NCBI GenBank assembly: GCA_947631395.1
Contig: CANRLF010000013.1
Span: 1-59,429, forward strand
Direction of reading: 5' to 3'
Length of the DNA: 59,429 nt
From: an uncultured Oscillospiraceae bacterium
GTDB lineage: Bacteria; Bacillota; Clostridia; Oscillospirales; Oscillospiraceae
Under the pieces are notes generated by a model. That model was not told where the DNA came from and searched no databases. It saw only the letters and a list, made by a program, of their open reading frames with translations. Positions 24,838 through 33,494 of the stretch are shown piece after piece (positions within the stretch are counted from its first letter, which is position 1; every line of letters begins with the position of its first letter). A program made the translations under genes and the position numbers.

Positions 24838-25358
24838 ACACGGAAATTTACAGGAGCCCCTATGAGGCATACCCGTTCCTCAGCGACGGGCCGGAGGACT
24901 TAAGGTGTGACTTTGAGCTGATGACCGACGGGCTTTCGAGCCTCACGGGACTACTGCGCTCGAAGCTCGCGGATGATGAGCTCAGGGCGGAGCTTTTGTG
25001 GGTATGCGAGCTTATATACCACATGAACCCGGCCCTTCGCACGGCCCTCAAGGTCACGGAGGATGAGAGGGACAGGCTCATCGCCGCCTCGGAGCGCCTT
25101 CGGGACAGGTGCCGGGGACGGTGCCGGCGGTTCGTGCTGACTCAGGGCTGTGAGGCGGCGTGTGTAGCCCACGTCCTGCGGGTTGGGGCGAAGGACCTGA
25201 CGCGCCTGCTCTACCGGCACATACACCAGGGCCACGAGGTGGACACGATGCTTGTGGATCTTGCGAATATACTGTCGGGGTACTTTTTCCACCTGGCGCT
25301 GTACCTGAACGCCGCGGAGGGCGTGGACGAGGTGGATTTCGTGAGCAGGAATTACTGA
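24834..25358 (+). CDS. Probable ATP:cob(I)alamin adenosyltransferase-like protein
   Basis: This 174-residue, all-helical protein has a central part FVLTQGCEAACVAHVLRV and a late LANILSGYFFHLALYLN that align well by eye with the PduO-type adenosyltransferase pattern (FVLPGGSEAAA... and a NRLSDLLFVLARYLN-like end). That enzyme converts imported cob(I)alamin to coenzyme B12. The ATG at 24834 is chosen for the ATGA overlap with btuD and GGAGGGG about 9 nt upstream. Some substrate-contact Arg positions differ from PduO, so function is inferred from fold pattern and from the riboswitch operon. Confidence 0.7.
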   Translation: MNTEIYRSPYEAYPFLSDGPEDLRCDFELMTDGLSSLTGLLRSKLADDELRAELLWVCELIYHMNPALRTALKVTEDERDRLIAASERLRDRCRGRCRRFVLTQGCEAACVAHVLRVGAKDLTRLLYRHIHQGHEVDTMLVDLANILSGYFFHLALYLNAAEGVDEVDFVSRNY

Positions 25359-25377
25359 TATACGGGGATTTACGCCC

Positions 25378-25406
25378 TTGCGCTGGCGGGGCGCCGGTGG
25401 TATCAT
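25378..25406 (+). promoter_or_regulatory. Possible promoter of xylB
   Basis: TTGCGC (25378-25383) and TATCAT (25401-25406) with a 17-bp spacer, 39 bp before the start codon. Confidence 0.5.
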
Positions 25407-25444
25407 AGAGGTGTACTTTGAGGGATTTGAAGGAGTTGACGGAT

Positions 25445-26914
25445 ATGATGTACATCGGCATTGACCTTGGCACGTCGGCGCTGAAGCTTCTCCTGGTGGA
25501 CGACATGGGGAGAGTATTGAACGAGGTGTCGCGGGAGTACCCCATACGCTTCCCGCGGCCGGGCTGGAGCGAGCAGGACCCGGCGGACTGGTGGGGGGCG
25601 GTACTGTCGGGAGTGCCGGAGCTCGTCAAGGACGTGGACGCGTCGGGCATCAGGGCCGTGGGCCTTGGGGGCCAGATGCACGGCCTTGTGGCGCTGGACG
25701 GGGACGACAGGATAATCCGGCCGGCTATACTGTGGAACGACGGCAGGACCGCCGGGCAGGTGGAGTATCTGAACGGAACTGTTGGCCGCGGGGCACTGAG
25801 CGAGTACACGGCCAACATCGCCTTCGCGGGCTTCACCGCGCCAAAGCTTATGTGGATGCGGGAAAACGAGCCGGAGGATTTTAAGAGGATCGCGAAGATC
25901 ATGCTCCCGAAGGACTATATCGTATATAAGCTGACGGGAGTACACGCCACAGACTACTCGGACGCCTCCGGGACGCTTCTGCTTGACGTAAAAAACAGGC
26001 GCTGGTCAAAGGAGATGCTGGATATATGCGGTGTCTCGGAGGAACAGCTTCCGACACTGTATGAGAGCTTCAGGAGCGTGGGGACATTAAAGCCGGACGT
26101 GGCGGCGGCCCTTGGCCTTCCGGCGGACGTGACCGTGTGCGCCGGGGCGGGGGACAACGCCGCGGCGGCGGTGGGCACCGGGACCGTTGGCGACGGCGGG
26201 TGCAATATAAGCCTGGGGACCTCGGGGACGGTGTTCATAGCGTCGGATAAATTCAGGGTGGACCCCATGAACGCCATTCACTCCTTCGCCCACGCCGACG
26301 GGGGATACCATCTCATGGGCTGTATGCTGTCGGCCGCCTCCTGCAACAGGTGGTGGATGGACATCCTGTCGGCGGGAGGGGATTTCGCCGGAGAGCAGGC
26401 CGGGATCTCAAAGCTTGGCCGCAACCACGTATTTTTCCTGCCGTATCTGATGGGCGAGCGCAGTCCCATAAACGACACGAACGCCAGGGGGACCTTCACG
26501 GGCCTTACGATGGACACCACCCGGGCGGACATGACCCAGGCGGTACTGGAGGGCGTGGCCTTCGCCATACGCGACAGCGTGGAGGTGGCAAAGAGCCTGG
26601 GCATCGCGGTGCCCAGGTCCCGACTGTGCGGCGGCGGAGCCAAATCGCCCCTGTGGCGGGAGATACTGGCAAACGTGCTGGGGATACCACTTGACATGGT
26701 GGCGACGGAGCAGGGCCCGGGCTACGGCGGGGCCATTTTGGCGATGGTGTCTGACGGGCGGTACCCCTCAGTGAGCCGGGCCTGCGAGGAGCTTGTCACA
26801 GTGAGCTCCACCACCTGGCCGGAGCCGGAGCTCACGGCGCTTTATGAGGAGAGGTACACGCGATTTCGGCGGATATACCCCGCCATGAGGGAGCTCTTTT
26901 CGGCGCTCGTATGA
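25445..26914 (+). CDS. xylB: Xylulokinase
   Basis: This 489-residue FGGY-family kinase phosphorylates D-xylulose to xylulose 5-phosphate for the pentose phosphate pathway. Visible motifs are the N-terminal phosphate loop GIDLGTSALK, GLGGQMHGLV (sugar binding), ILWNDGRT and the catalytic Asp in GAGDNAAAA. The C-terminal LCGGGAKSPLWREILANV block is the FGGY signature region. The QMHG motif separates xylulokinase from glycerol kinase. The ATG at 25445 has AAGGAG 10 nt upstream. No xylose isomerase or transporter adjoins it. Confidence 0.92.
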   Translation: MMYIGIDLGTSALKLLLVDDMGRVLNEVSREYPIRFPRPGWSEQDPADWWGAVLSGVPELVKDVDASGIRAVGLGGQMHGLVALDGDDRIIRPAILWNDGRTAGQVEYLNGTVGRGALSEYTANIAFAGFTAPKLMWMRENEPEDFKRIAKIMLPKDYIVYKLTGVHATDYSDASGTLLLDVKNRRWSKEMLDICGVSEEQLPTLYESFRSVGTLKPDVAAALGLPADVTVCAGAGDNAAAAVGTGTVGDGGCNISLGTSGTVFIASDKFRVDPMNAIHSFAHADGGYHLMGCMLSAASCNRWWMDILSAGGDFAGEQAGISKLGRNHVFFLPYLMGERSPINDTNARGTFTGLTMDTTRADMTQAVLEGVAFAIRDSVEVAKSLGIAVPRSRLCGGGAKSPLWREILANVLGIPLDMVATEQGPGYGGAILAMVSDGRYPSVSRACEELVTVSSTTWPEPELTALYEERYTRFRRIYPAMRELFSALV

Positions 26915-26926
26915 TACGACAGGGCT

Positions 26927-26964
26927 TAAGGCGGCGTGGGTTCGACTCACGCCGCCTTACTTTT
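26927..26964 (+). terminator. Terminator after xylB with a tRNA T-loop-like loop
   Basis: A perfect 12-bp stem (26927-26938 with 26948-26959) encloses GGTTCGACT and is followed by CTTTTC. The loop resembles a tRNA T loop, but no other tRNA parts are present. Confidence 0.8.
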
Positions 26965-27021
26965 CACGATGTAATTTTCAGCCGCGGTGGGCATATACTT
27001 TATCACCGCGGGAGGTGCGTC

Positions 27022-28536
27022 GTGAAGGGTAAAAGGCTTCTTATAAATACTGTTCTTATGACTGCCGCGTCCGTATTCCTGCGCTCGCTGGGGCTGTGGT
27101 TCCAGGTGGGGCTCTCGCGGAGGATGGGCGCCGCGGGCATAGGACTATATGGGCTGGTGGCGTCCGTGGGGTCCCTGACGGCGACCTTTGCCATTTCGGG
27201 CATACGTTTCGCGACGACGCGGCTGGTGTCGGAGGAGACGGGAAGCGGCCGAAACCCGGCGGCGGTGGTGAGGCGGTGCCTTATGTACGCCGCCGTATTC
27301 GGGACACTGGCGGCGGTGATACTCTGGGGCTTTTCGGACATCATCGCCCTTCGGCTCCTTGGGGACATAAGGACCTCGGCGGCGCTGAGGGTGCTGAGCC
27401 TGGGGATGCCGTTCATATCCACCGGCGCCGTGCTGGGGGGATATTTTACCGGCATGTGCAAGGCCGGCCGGGCGCTGATGGGCACGGTGTCGGAGGAGCT
27501 GGCGCGGATGGCGGTGGCCCTTATGGCCCTGGCGGCCATACCCACCGCGAATGTGGAGCTCATGTGCGCCGGGGTGGCGGCGGGCTCCGCGGCGGGGGAG
27601 ATATTCTCATTCCTCATACTTGTCGCGCTGTATCTTTTCGACCGGGACAGACGGCGCGGGGGACTGAGGACCGGCTCGCGCCTTACGGGGAGGATGCTGG
27701 GCATAGCTATGCCCCTGGCCGCGACGGCATACGCCAGGGTGGCGCTCAATACGGTGCAGAACCTGCTCATACCCTCGGGACTTCGGCGCTCCGGGGCCAG
27801 CGCCCAGGCGGCCCTGGCCGGTTACGGCATGATCCAGGGGATGGTATTCCCGGTGATAACCTTCCCCATGGTGCTGTTCGCGTCCCTTTCGGAGCTCATC
27901 GTCCCGGAGCTCACCGAGGAGCAGGTCCGGGGCAACGACGGGAGGATCGCCGCCTCGGCGAATATGCTGCTGAAAACGACCTTTACGTTCTCCGCCGCCG
28001 TGGCGGCGTACCTGGCGTGTTTTGCCGGGTGCCTCGGACAGACGCTTTATGAAAGCCGCCAGGTCGGACACTATATCGCCCTTTTGGCTATGCTAATGCC
28101 GGTGATGTACATGGACAACATAACGGACGGGATGCTCAGGGGCCTGGGGGAGCACCTTTATTCCATGAGGGTGAATATAATAGACTCCCTTCTCTCCACG
28201 GCCCTTATATGGCTCATATTGCCGCGCCTCGCGCTTTACGGGTATATACTGGTCCTGTACGCCTCGGAGATATTCAACTTCACGCTGAGCCTCAGGAGGC
28301 TTTCAAAGATAACGAGCATAAGGGCGTCCCTCACCGGGATGCTCCCGACGGCGGCGGGAGCCCTGGCCGCGGGGCTCATAACGTACCTTATCACGCGCAT
28401 GACCGGAGGGGCCAACGGGACCGTCGGGCTTATATGCGGAGCGGTCATATTCGTGACGGTTTACATAATACTTATCAGGATGTCGGGGGCCTATGAAAAG
28501 GGGGAGCTCAAGCGGCTCATGGACCAGGTGAGATAA
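27022..28536 (+). CDS. SpoVB/MurJ-like MOP-superfamily flippase
   Basis: This 504-residue membrane protein has about 14 hydrophobic helices and the polysaccharide-export/MATE architecture of SpoVB-like flippases, starting with KRLLINTVLMTAASVFLRS. Family members move lipid-linked oligosaccharides or spore cortex precursors across the membrane. The GTG at 27022 follows GGAGGTGCG and is used instead of an in-frame start near the xylB stop that would run through the terminator. Conserved ITFPMVLFASLSELIVPEL lies in the second half. The precise substrate is unknown. Confidence 0.82.
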   Translation: MKGKRLLINTVLMTAASVFLRSLGLWFQVGLSRRMGAAGIGLYGLVASVGSLTATFAISGIRFATTRLVSEETGSGRNPAAVVRRCLMYAAVFGTLAAVILWGFSDIIALRLLGDIRTSAALRVLSLGMPFISTGAVLGGYFTGMCKAGRALMGTVSEELARMAVALMALAAIPTANVELMCAGVAAGSAAGEIFSFLILVALYLFDRDRRRGGLRTGSRLTGRMLGIAMPLAATAYARVALNTVQNLLIPSGLRRSGASAQAALAGYGMIQGMVFPVITFPMVLFASLSELIVPELTEEQVRGNDGRIAASANMLLKTTFTFSAAVAAYLACFAGCLGQTLYESRQVGHYIALLAMLMPVMYMDNITDGMLRGLGEHLYSMRVNIIDSLLSTALIWLILPRLALYGYILVLYASEIFNFTLSLRRLSKITSIRASLTGMLPTAAGALAAGLITYLITRMTGGANGTVGLICGAVIFVTVYIILIRMSGAYEKGELKRLMDQVR

Positions 28537-28545
28537 AAGTATGTA

Positions 28546-28574
28546 GGCGGGCCAGCGGCCCGCCCTTTACTCTT
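28546..28574. terminator. Bidirectional terminator between flippase and DUF378 gene
   Basis: GGCGGGCC and GGCCCGCC pair around AGC (28546-28564), with a downstream CTTTACTCTTTTTT. Confidence 0.8.
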
Positions 28575-28576
28575 TT

Positions 28577-28789
28577 TTATGAATTTTCTCTTGATCCGAT
28601 CCTGTCCCTGAAGAGGAGCGAGATGCACCAGAGGGCCGCCAGGGCCACAAGGGTGTAGACGACGCGGCTGACGCTGGCGGTCTGGCCGCCGAAGGCCCAG
28701 GCAACAAGGTCGAACTTGAAGATGCCCACGAGGCCCCAGTTGATGCCGCCGATTATCAAGAGGATAAGAGCAATCCTGTCCATGATCAT
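28577..28789 (-). CDS. DUF378 family small membrane protein
   Basis: This 70-residue protein has two transmembrane helices and the DUF378 signature LIIGGINWGLVGIFKFDLVA, then YTLVALAALWCISLLF. The family (YuzA-like) has no known function. The start is the ATG at 28789, 8 nt after AGGAGG; a second ATG two codons on is possible. It is a single gene, convergent with the flippase. Confidence 0.88.
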   Translation of the reverse strand: MIMDRIALILLIIGGINWGLVGIFKFDLVAWAFGGQTASVSRVVYTLVALAALWCISLLFRDRIGSRENS

Positions 28790-28884
28790 AGCATGATCCT
28801 CCTTTTTTGCTTTCGCGATGTTAATATAACCGGGCGAGGGCACTTTTATGCGGAAAAGGCTTAAAAGGCAAATCAGATTATTGA

Positions 28885-28913
28885 TTGCAATGGCGGCGGA
28901 TTTGCTGTATACT
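28885..28913 (+). promoter_or_regulatory. Promoter of the dipeptidase gene
   Basis: TTGCAA (28885-28890) and TATACT (28908-28913), 17-bp spacer, 32 bp before the ATG. Confidence 0.75.
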
Positions 28914-28945
28914 GTTTATCGCCGGTTTTCTCAGGAGGGAAAAAT

Positions 28946-29923
28946 ATGAAAATAATTGACCTGCATTGCGATACGATAATGAGATTTTACGAGGGGGAGC
29001 ACCTGGACGGGATGAAAAACTCCCACATAGATCTGGAGGGCCTGCGTAAAGGTGAGACGATGGCCCAGTGCTTCGCCATTTTCGTGCCGACCCACGACGC
29101 GGCGACACGCCACGGTATGCCGGACGACCCATTCGGGTACTTCGACAGGGCCTACGCGGCGTATCTGCGGGAGCTGGAGCTCAATAAGGAATACCTGGCC
29201 CCGGCGTACACCGTGGCGGACATAGTGAAAAATGACAGCGAGGGGAAGGTCAGCGCCGTACTCACCGTGGAGGACGGGGTGACTCTTGACGGGAAGATAG
29301 AGAATGTGGACGAGTATTTCAAAAAGGGAGTGCGGATGGTGGCCCTCACGTGGAACTATGAAAACTCCCTGGGCTATCCGCAAAACAGCGACCCGGAAAA
29401 GCACAGCCTGGGCCTTAAGCCCTTCGGCATAGAGTGCGTAAGGCGGATGAACGAGCTGGGGATAGCCGTGGACGTGTCGCACCTGTCCGAAGGGGGCTTC
29501 TGGGATGTGGCGAAATATTCCAAAAAGCCGTTTATCGCCTCCCACTCCTGCTGTGGGGCGCTTTGCGACATAAGCCGAAATCTGAAGGACCGGCAGATAA
29601 AGGCGCTGGCGGACGCAGGCGGGGTAATAGGGCTTAACTACTGCAACTATTTTCTCCATCCGACATCGGAGCTTTTCGAGGACAGCTTCACGGCCATATC
29701 GGAGCTCATACGCCATCTCAGGCACCTGGTGGCTGTGGGAGGCATAGAGTCCGTGGCCCTGGGCTCCGATTATGACGGAATAGGATCAAAGCTTGAGTGG
29801 GGCGGCGCGGGAGGACAGCAGAGGCTCGTGGAGGCCATAGTCAGCGCCTTCGGCGCGGAGGGGGCGGAAAAGATAACCCACAAAAACGCCCTAAGGGCAT
29901 TCAGGGACATAATAGGGAAGTAG
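28946..29923 (+). CDS. Membrane dipeptidase family (peptidase M19) hydrolase
   Basis: This 325-residue zinc amidohydrolase-fold enzyme has metal ligands in DLHCDT (near the start), Glu in the TVEDG block, His in DVSHLS and His in IASHS, plus the late GSDYDG. This pattern defines the renal-dipeptidase family, which cleaves dipeptides including D-amino-acid-containing ones. There is no signal peptide, so it is cytosolic. A CAGGAGGGA ribosome site precedes the ATG. It is transcribed alone and converges with the SLH gene that follows. Confidence 0.92.
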   Translation: MKIIDLHCDTIMRFYEGEHLDGMKNSHIDLEGLRKGETMAQCFAIFVPTHDAATRHGMPDDPFGYFDRAYAAYLRELELNKEYLAPAYTVADIVKNDSEGKVSAVLTVEDGVTLDGKIENVDEYFKKGVRMVALTWNYENSLGYPQNSDPEKHSLGLKPFGIECVRRMNELGIAVDVSHLSEGGFWDVAKYSKKPFIASHSCCGALCDISRNLKDRQIKALADAGGVIGLNYCNYFLHPTSELFEDSFTAISELIRHLRHLVAVGGIESVALGSDYDGIGSKLEWGGAGGQQRLVEAIVSAFGAEGAEKITHKNALRAFRDIIGK

Positions 29924-29924
29924 C

Positions 29925-31172
29925 TTAACGCAGGGACCTGTCGGCCATGCGGGCAAATACGCAGGCGGCCTCGGCCCTGGTGAGGGACGCGTCCGGCCGG
30001 AAAAGGCCGTCGCCGCCACGGATCACCCCGGTGCGGGCCAGGGAGTAGATGGGCCCGGCCCAGCCGGCGCTGACCGGCACATCGGGAAAGACCGGTACGG
30101 CCGAGACGGAGGTCCGGGCCCCGTCAGGCATGGCCCGGTCACAAAGGGCCGCGAGCTCCGCTCTCGTTATTGGTTCCCAGGGCTCGGCGAAGGACGTATC
30201 TATGCCCCAAAGGGCCAGGTATTTATAGGACGGCTCATACCAGGGACTGCCGCTGAGGTCGTATCTGTCGTCGTAATAAAAGGACAGGTACCGGGCGCAG
30301 ACGGTCACGGCCTCCGCCGCGGTCACCTTCGCCTCCGGGGTGAATACCGCGTTACCGCGGCCCTCCATGAGCCCAAGGCCCAGGACGGTCCCAACGGTGT
30401 CGGCGTACCAGGCCCCGGAGGGCACGTCCCGGGGCGGCTGGAAGCCGGAGAGGGAGAAGTAACCCACAAGGTCCCTCTTCGCCGCGCCGGTGGTTGCTCC
30501 GGAGGAGGGCTGGACGATGAAGCTTATCCTGTACCCGCGGCCGGAGACGCAGACGGAGTTGAAGGTGTCCCAGTCCCGGGTCGTGACGCGAATGAGCCCG
30601 TCGCCGTCGCCGTTGCCCTCGAGGTATGTGATATTCGAGGGGCTGTATTTCAGGATTATCACCGAGTGGCCACGGGATGAGTTATACGAGCCGTCGGAGT
30701 TTGCCGTGGTGCGCAGAAGCGCCCCGCAGGTGACGTTGGCCGAGGAGAAGAGCTCGAAGCTCGCCCTGGCCGCGTTTTTAAGGGCCAGCCGGGAGCTGAG
30801 CCAGGTCCCGGGCTCCCCGTGATAGGGTATGTCCCCGAAGAGCGCGGAATATACGGCGTTGGCGTATATGTAGCAGGAGGTACCGGAGTACACGTTGCCA
30901 AGGCCGTCCCGGACGTAATATGCCCTTCCGGGTGGCACGGTCCTGGAGCCAATGGCGGCCTCCACGGGCTGTGAGCAGGCAATGTCTGAGTAAAGGGCCG
31001 GATGGCCGGAGAACACGGCGTCGAGCTTTGACGCCAGGGCCGGTACGCCGGTGTAGTCAGACCCGCGAAGATTAGAGCCGCTTTTTATGTAAGAGGTGGC
31101 GGCGCTGGCCGACGGGATGAGGGCGACAGTCAGGCACAGCGCCGCGATAATGGCTGTAAGCTTTCTTTTCAT
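29925..31172 (-). CDS. Secreted SLH-domain protein with possible papain-like domain
   Basis: This 415-residue protein has a signal peptide (to about residue 25, ALIPSASA), a central domain and C-terminal SLH repeats (about 225-415, for example FPDVPVSAGWAGPIYSLAR and RPDASLTRAEAACVFARM). SLH repeats hold proteins to cell-wall polymers. The central part has Cys in TSCYIYANAVYSALFG, His in RGHSVIIL and an Asn/Asp-rich YLEGNGDGDG strand, reminiscent of a papain-fold cysteine peptidase or amidase. This is my inference. The ATG at 31172 follows GGGAGG. Confidence 0.75.
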   Translation of the reverse strand: MKRKLTAIIAALCLTVALIPSASAATSYIKSGSNLRGSDYTGVPALASKLDAVFSGHPALYSDIACSQPVEAAIGSRTVPPGRAYYVRDGLGNVYSGTSCYIYANAVYSALFGDIPYHGEPGTWLSSRLALKNAARASFELFSSANVTCGALLRTTANSDGSYNSSRGHSVIILKYSPSNITYLEGNGDGDGLIRVTTRDWDTFNSVCVSGRGYRISFIVQPSSGATTGAAKRDLVGYFSLSGFQPPRDVPSGAWYADTVGTVLGLGLMEGRGNAVFTPEAKVTAAEAVTVCARYLSFYYDDRYDLSGSPWYEPSYKYLALWGIDTSFAEPWEPITRAELAALCDRAMPDGARTSVSAVPVFPDVPVSAGWAGPIYSLARTGVIRGGDGLFRPDASLTRAEAACVFARMADRSLR

Positions 31173-31226
31173 AATGCCTCCCGTGTTTGGATAAGTTGAC
31201 ATAATATTAACACGGAAAAGACGTCA

Positions 31227-31272
31227 AATCAACCCGTTGCGGTTGATTGGCTGAAATTACACAATATATTGT
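31227..31272 (+). promoter_or_regulatory. Promoter with two palindromes before the chromate-type transporter
   Basis: TTGATT (31243-31248) and TATATT (31265-31270) form a plausible promoter with a 16-bp spacer. AATCAACC-N6-GGTTGATT (31227-31248) overlaps the -35 and ACAATATATTGT (31261-31272) overlaps the -10. Both are operator candidates. Confidence 0.5.
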
Positions 31273-31297
31273 ATTTTACTTCAAGGAGAGGAATTAG

Positions 31298-31834
31298 ATG
31301 GAGCTACTGAAGATGTTTTTGACCTTCGCGAAGGTCGGCGTTATGACCTTCGGCGGGGGGATGGCGATGCTGCCGATACTTGAGCGGGAGATCGTGGAGA
31401 AAAACGGCTGGGCCACAAATGAGGAGCTGACGGACTACTTCGCCATAGGCCAGTGCACCCCGGGGATAATCGCGGTGAATACCGCCACCTTTATTGGCCA
31501 CAAGAAGCACGGGGTCATCGGCGGGATCGTCACAACGCTGGGGATCGTGTTCCCGTCGCTTGTGATAATCTCGGTGCTCGCCGGGATAATCACGAACTTT
31601 TCACACCTTGCCTGGGTGTCCAACGCCTTCGCGGGGATAAGGGTCTGCGTGTGCGTACTTATCTTCAACTCCGTTGTGAAGCTGTGGAAGTCCGCGGTGA
31701 AGGACAGGTGGGGCTGTGTGATATTCGCGCTCGTGCTGATCTTAGCGGTATTCGTGGACGTGACGCCGGTCATATTCGTGGTGCTGGCGGCGGTCGCGGG
31801 CGTGGTGATAAAGAGTCTGGAGGCGCGGAAATGA
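31298..31834 (+). CDS. Chromate transporter family protein, N-terminal half type
   Basis: This 178-residue membrane protein of the CHR family is the short (single-domain) form. It shows the conserved FAKVGVMTFGGGMAMLPILE motif and GQCTPGIIAVNTATFIG. Short CHR proteins come in pairs and work together. The partner follows with an ATGA overlap. Family members export chromate in some bacteria; the physiological substrate in anaerobes is unclear. AAGGAGAGG precedes the ATG. Confidence 0.88.
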   Translation: MELLKMFLTFAKVGVMTFGGGMAMLPILEREIVEKNGWATNEELTDYFAIGQCTPGIIAVNTATFIGHKKHGVIGGIVTTLGIVFPSLVIISVLAGIITNFSHLAWVSNAFAGIRVCVCVLIFNSVVKLWKSAVKDRWGCVIFALVLILAVFVDVTPVIFVVLAAVAGVVIKSLEARK

Positions 31835-32448
31835 TATTTTTAAAGCTGTTTTACAAGTTTTTCTCCACCGGCCTTTTCTCCGTTGGCGGGGGACTTGCCA
31901 CACTGCCGTTTTTGCAGAGGATGGCCGATGAGACGGGCTGGTTCACAAGGGCACAGCTGGCGGACATGCTGGCGGTCAGCGAGTCCACGCCCGGGCCCAT
32001 CGGCGTAAACATGGCGACATACGTGGGCTTCACCACCGGCGGCACACAGTGGGGGATACCCGGAAGCATCCTTGGGGCGCTGACGGCGACGCTCGGACTT
32101 GTGGCACCGTCTATCATCGTCATACTCATCATCGCCGGGATGCTCAATAAATTCGGGGAGTCCAGGCTCGTGAAGTCCGCCTTTTACGGACTTCGGCCGG
32201 CCTCCGTGGCGCTCATCGCCTCGGCCGGGCTTTCAGTGGCGCTGGAGGTGTTCGTAAAGCCGGGGATACTCGAGGCGAAATGGGACATTGGTAAGCTGCT
32301 GGGATATTTCGACTACCGGGCGATCATCCTCGCGGTCATACTGCTGGTTCTGACAAGGTACGTGAAATTCACAAAAAAGCTACATCCGATATGCTTTATA
32401 GCCCTCTCGGCGGTGGTCGGAGTGGTGTTCAGATTTGCCGGCGCCTGA
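31831..32448 (+). CDS. Chromate transporter family protein, C-terminal half type
   Basis: This 205-residue second short-chain CHR protein has STGLFSVGGGLATLPFLQRM and SESTPGPIGVNMATYVG, the equivalents of the motifs in its partner. It overlaps the first gene by 4 nt and has GGAGG just upstream. The pair corresponds to one long-chain ChrA. Four to six hydrophobic helices are visible. No ChrB-type regulator is adjacent. Confidence 0.88.
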   Translation: MIFLKLFYKFFSTGLFSVGGGLATLPFLQRMADETGWFTRAQLADMLAVSESTPGPIGVNMATYVGFTTGGTQWGIPGSILGALTATLGLVAPSIIVILIIAGMLNKFGESRLVKSAFYGLRPASVALIASAGLSVALEVFVKPGILEAKWDIGKLLGYFDYRAIILAVILLVLTRYVKFTKKLHPICFIALSAVVGVVFRFAGA

Positions 32449-32485
32449 AAATGACGGAAAAATTTCATATTCACGCAAATCTGTC

Positions 32486-32514
32486 TTGCAATCAGAAGAA
32501 GAAAGGCGTATAAT
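32486..32514 (+). promoter_or_regulatory. Promoter of the flavodoxin gene
   Basis: TTGCAA (32486-32491) and TATAAT (32509-32514) with a 17-bp spacer, 41 bp before the start. Confidence 0.8.
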
Positions 32515-32555
32515 ATAAAAGATGCGAATGGCAAGGACGACAGGAGGGCTTTTTT

Positions 32556-32972
32556 ATGAGCATAGCGGTGCGCTACTTCACAAGGTCCGGCAACACAAAG
32601 AAGCTTGCCGACGCCATAGCCGGAAGGCTCGGGGTCGAGGCCAAGACCGTTGACAATGGCCTTTTGGAAAGGGCGGATATACTGTTCCTCGGGTGCTCCT
32701 ACTATGCCTTTGACGTGGACGACGCGGTGAAGGAGTTTATAAGGGCCAACCGCTGGAACATCGGTACCATAGTACTCTTCGGCACCTCGGCCATGATGAA
32801 GTCCGTCTATAAGCCCGTCAAGAAGATCGCCGACGAGGCCGGCGTGAAGCTGGCGACGGAGGAGTTCCACTGCCGCGGGCAGTTCCACTTCGCCCACAAG
32901 GGGCGGCCGAATGAGGAGGACATTAAGATGGCCGCCGATTTCGCCGAAAGCGCGGCGAAGAAGCTCGGATAA
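32556..32972 (+). CDS. Flavodoxin family protein
   Basis: This 138-residue protein has the FMN phosphate-binding loop TRSGNTKKLADAIA at its start and a CSYYAF loop in the position that stacks on the flavin. It probably carries electrons or reduces small quinone-like molecules in the cytosol. AGGAGGGC precedes the ATG. An OhrR-like MarR gene lies 53 bp downstream on the same strand with no terminator between, so the two are probably co-transcribed. Confidence 0.85.
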   Translation: MSIAVRYFTRSGNTKKLADAIAGRLGVEAKTVDNGLLERADILFLGCSYYAFDVDDAVKEFIRANRWNIGTIVLFGTSAMMKSVYKPVKKIADEAGVKLATEEFHCRGQFHFAHKGRPNEEDIKMAADFAESAAKKLG

Positions 32973-33025
32973 TATCCCTGGGACAGGGATCATATAAAAA
33001 AGAGAGAAACATTGGAGGAGAAAAC

Positions 33026-33460
33026 ATGAATGAGCAGAAGTACGAGGCGCTAAAGCTGAAAAAACAGCTTTGCTTCCCGCTTTACGCGTGCTCACGGGAG
33101 GTCATCAAGCAGTATAAGCCCTATTTGGACGAGCTGGATCTTACATACACCCAGTATATTGCTATGATGGTGCTGTGGGAGAGGAAACAGGCGAACGTCA
33201 AGGAGCTGGGCGAGTGCCTATACCTTGACTCCGGAACGCTGACGCCGCTCCTGAAAAAGATGGAGGCCAAGGGCCTGGTGACCAGGTCGCGCTCCGACAA
33301 GGACGAGCGGAATCTGATCGTGAGGATCACCGACAAGGGCATGGACCTGAGGGAAAAGGCCGTCGGCATCCCCAAGAAGATAGCCAAGCGCACAAATCTC
33401 ACGCCGGAGGAAGCTAAGACGCTCTACGGGCTCCTCTACAAGGTCCTCCAGGTGTCCTGA
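33026..33460 (+). CDS. OhrR/SarZ-like MarR-family redox regulator
   Basis: This 144-residue MarR winged-helix protein has Cys16 in KQLCFPLYACSREV, the position of the reactive peroxide-sensing cysteine of OhrR. A second cysteine, Cys22, is six residues on. The wing contains RSRSDKDERNLIVRITDKG. Such regulators release DNA when the cysteine is oxidised by organic peroxide. No ohr gene is in the window; the upstream flavodoxin gene is the likely partner in function. GGAGGAG precedes the ATG. Confidence 0.87.
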   Translation: MNEQKYEALKLKKQLCFPLYACSREVIKQYKPYLDELDLTYTQYIAMMVLWERKQANVKELGECLYLDSGTLTPLLKKMEAKGLVTRSRSDKDERNLIVRITDKGMDLREKAVGIPKKIAKRTNLTPEEAKTLYGLLYKVLQVS

Positions 33461-33494
33461 GTTGTAATTGACGGCATTCCTATACACATAAACT

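Noticed and set aside
26915-26965. A tRNA gene after xylB
   Set aside because: Only a T-arm-like hairpin exists; acceptor, D and anticodon arms are missing.
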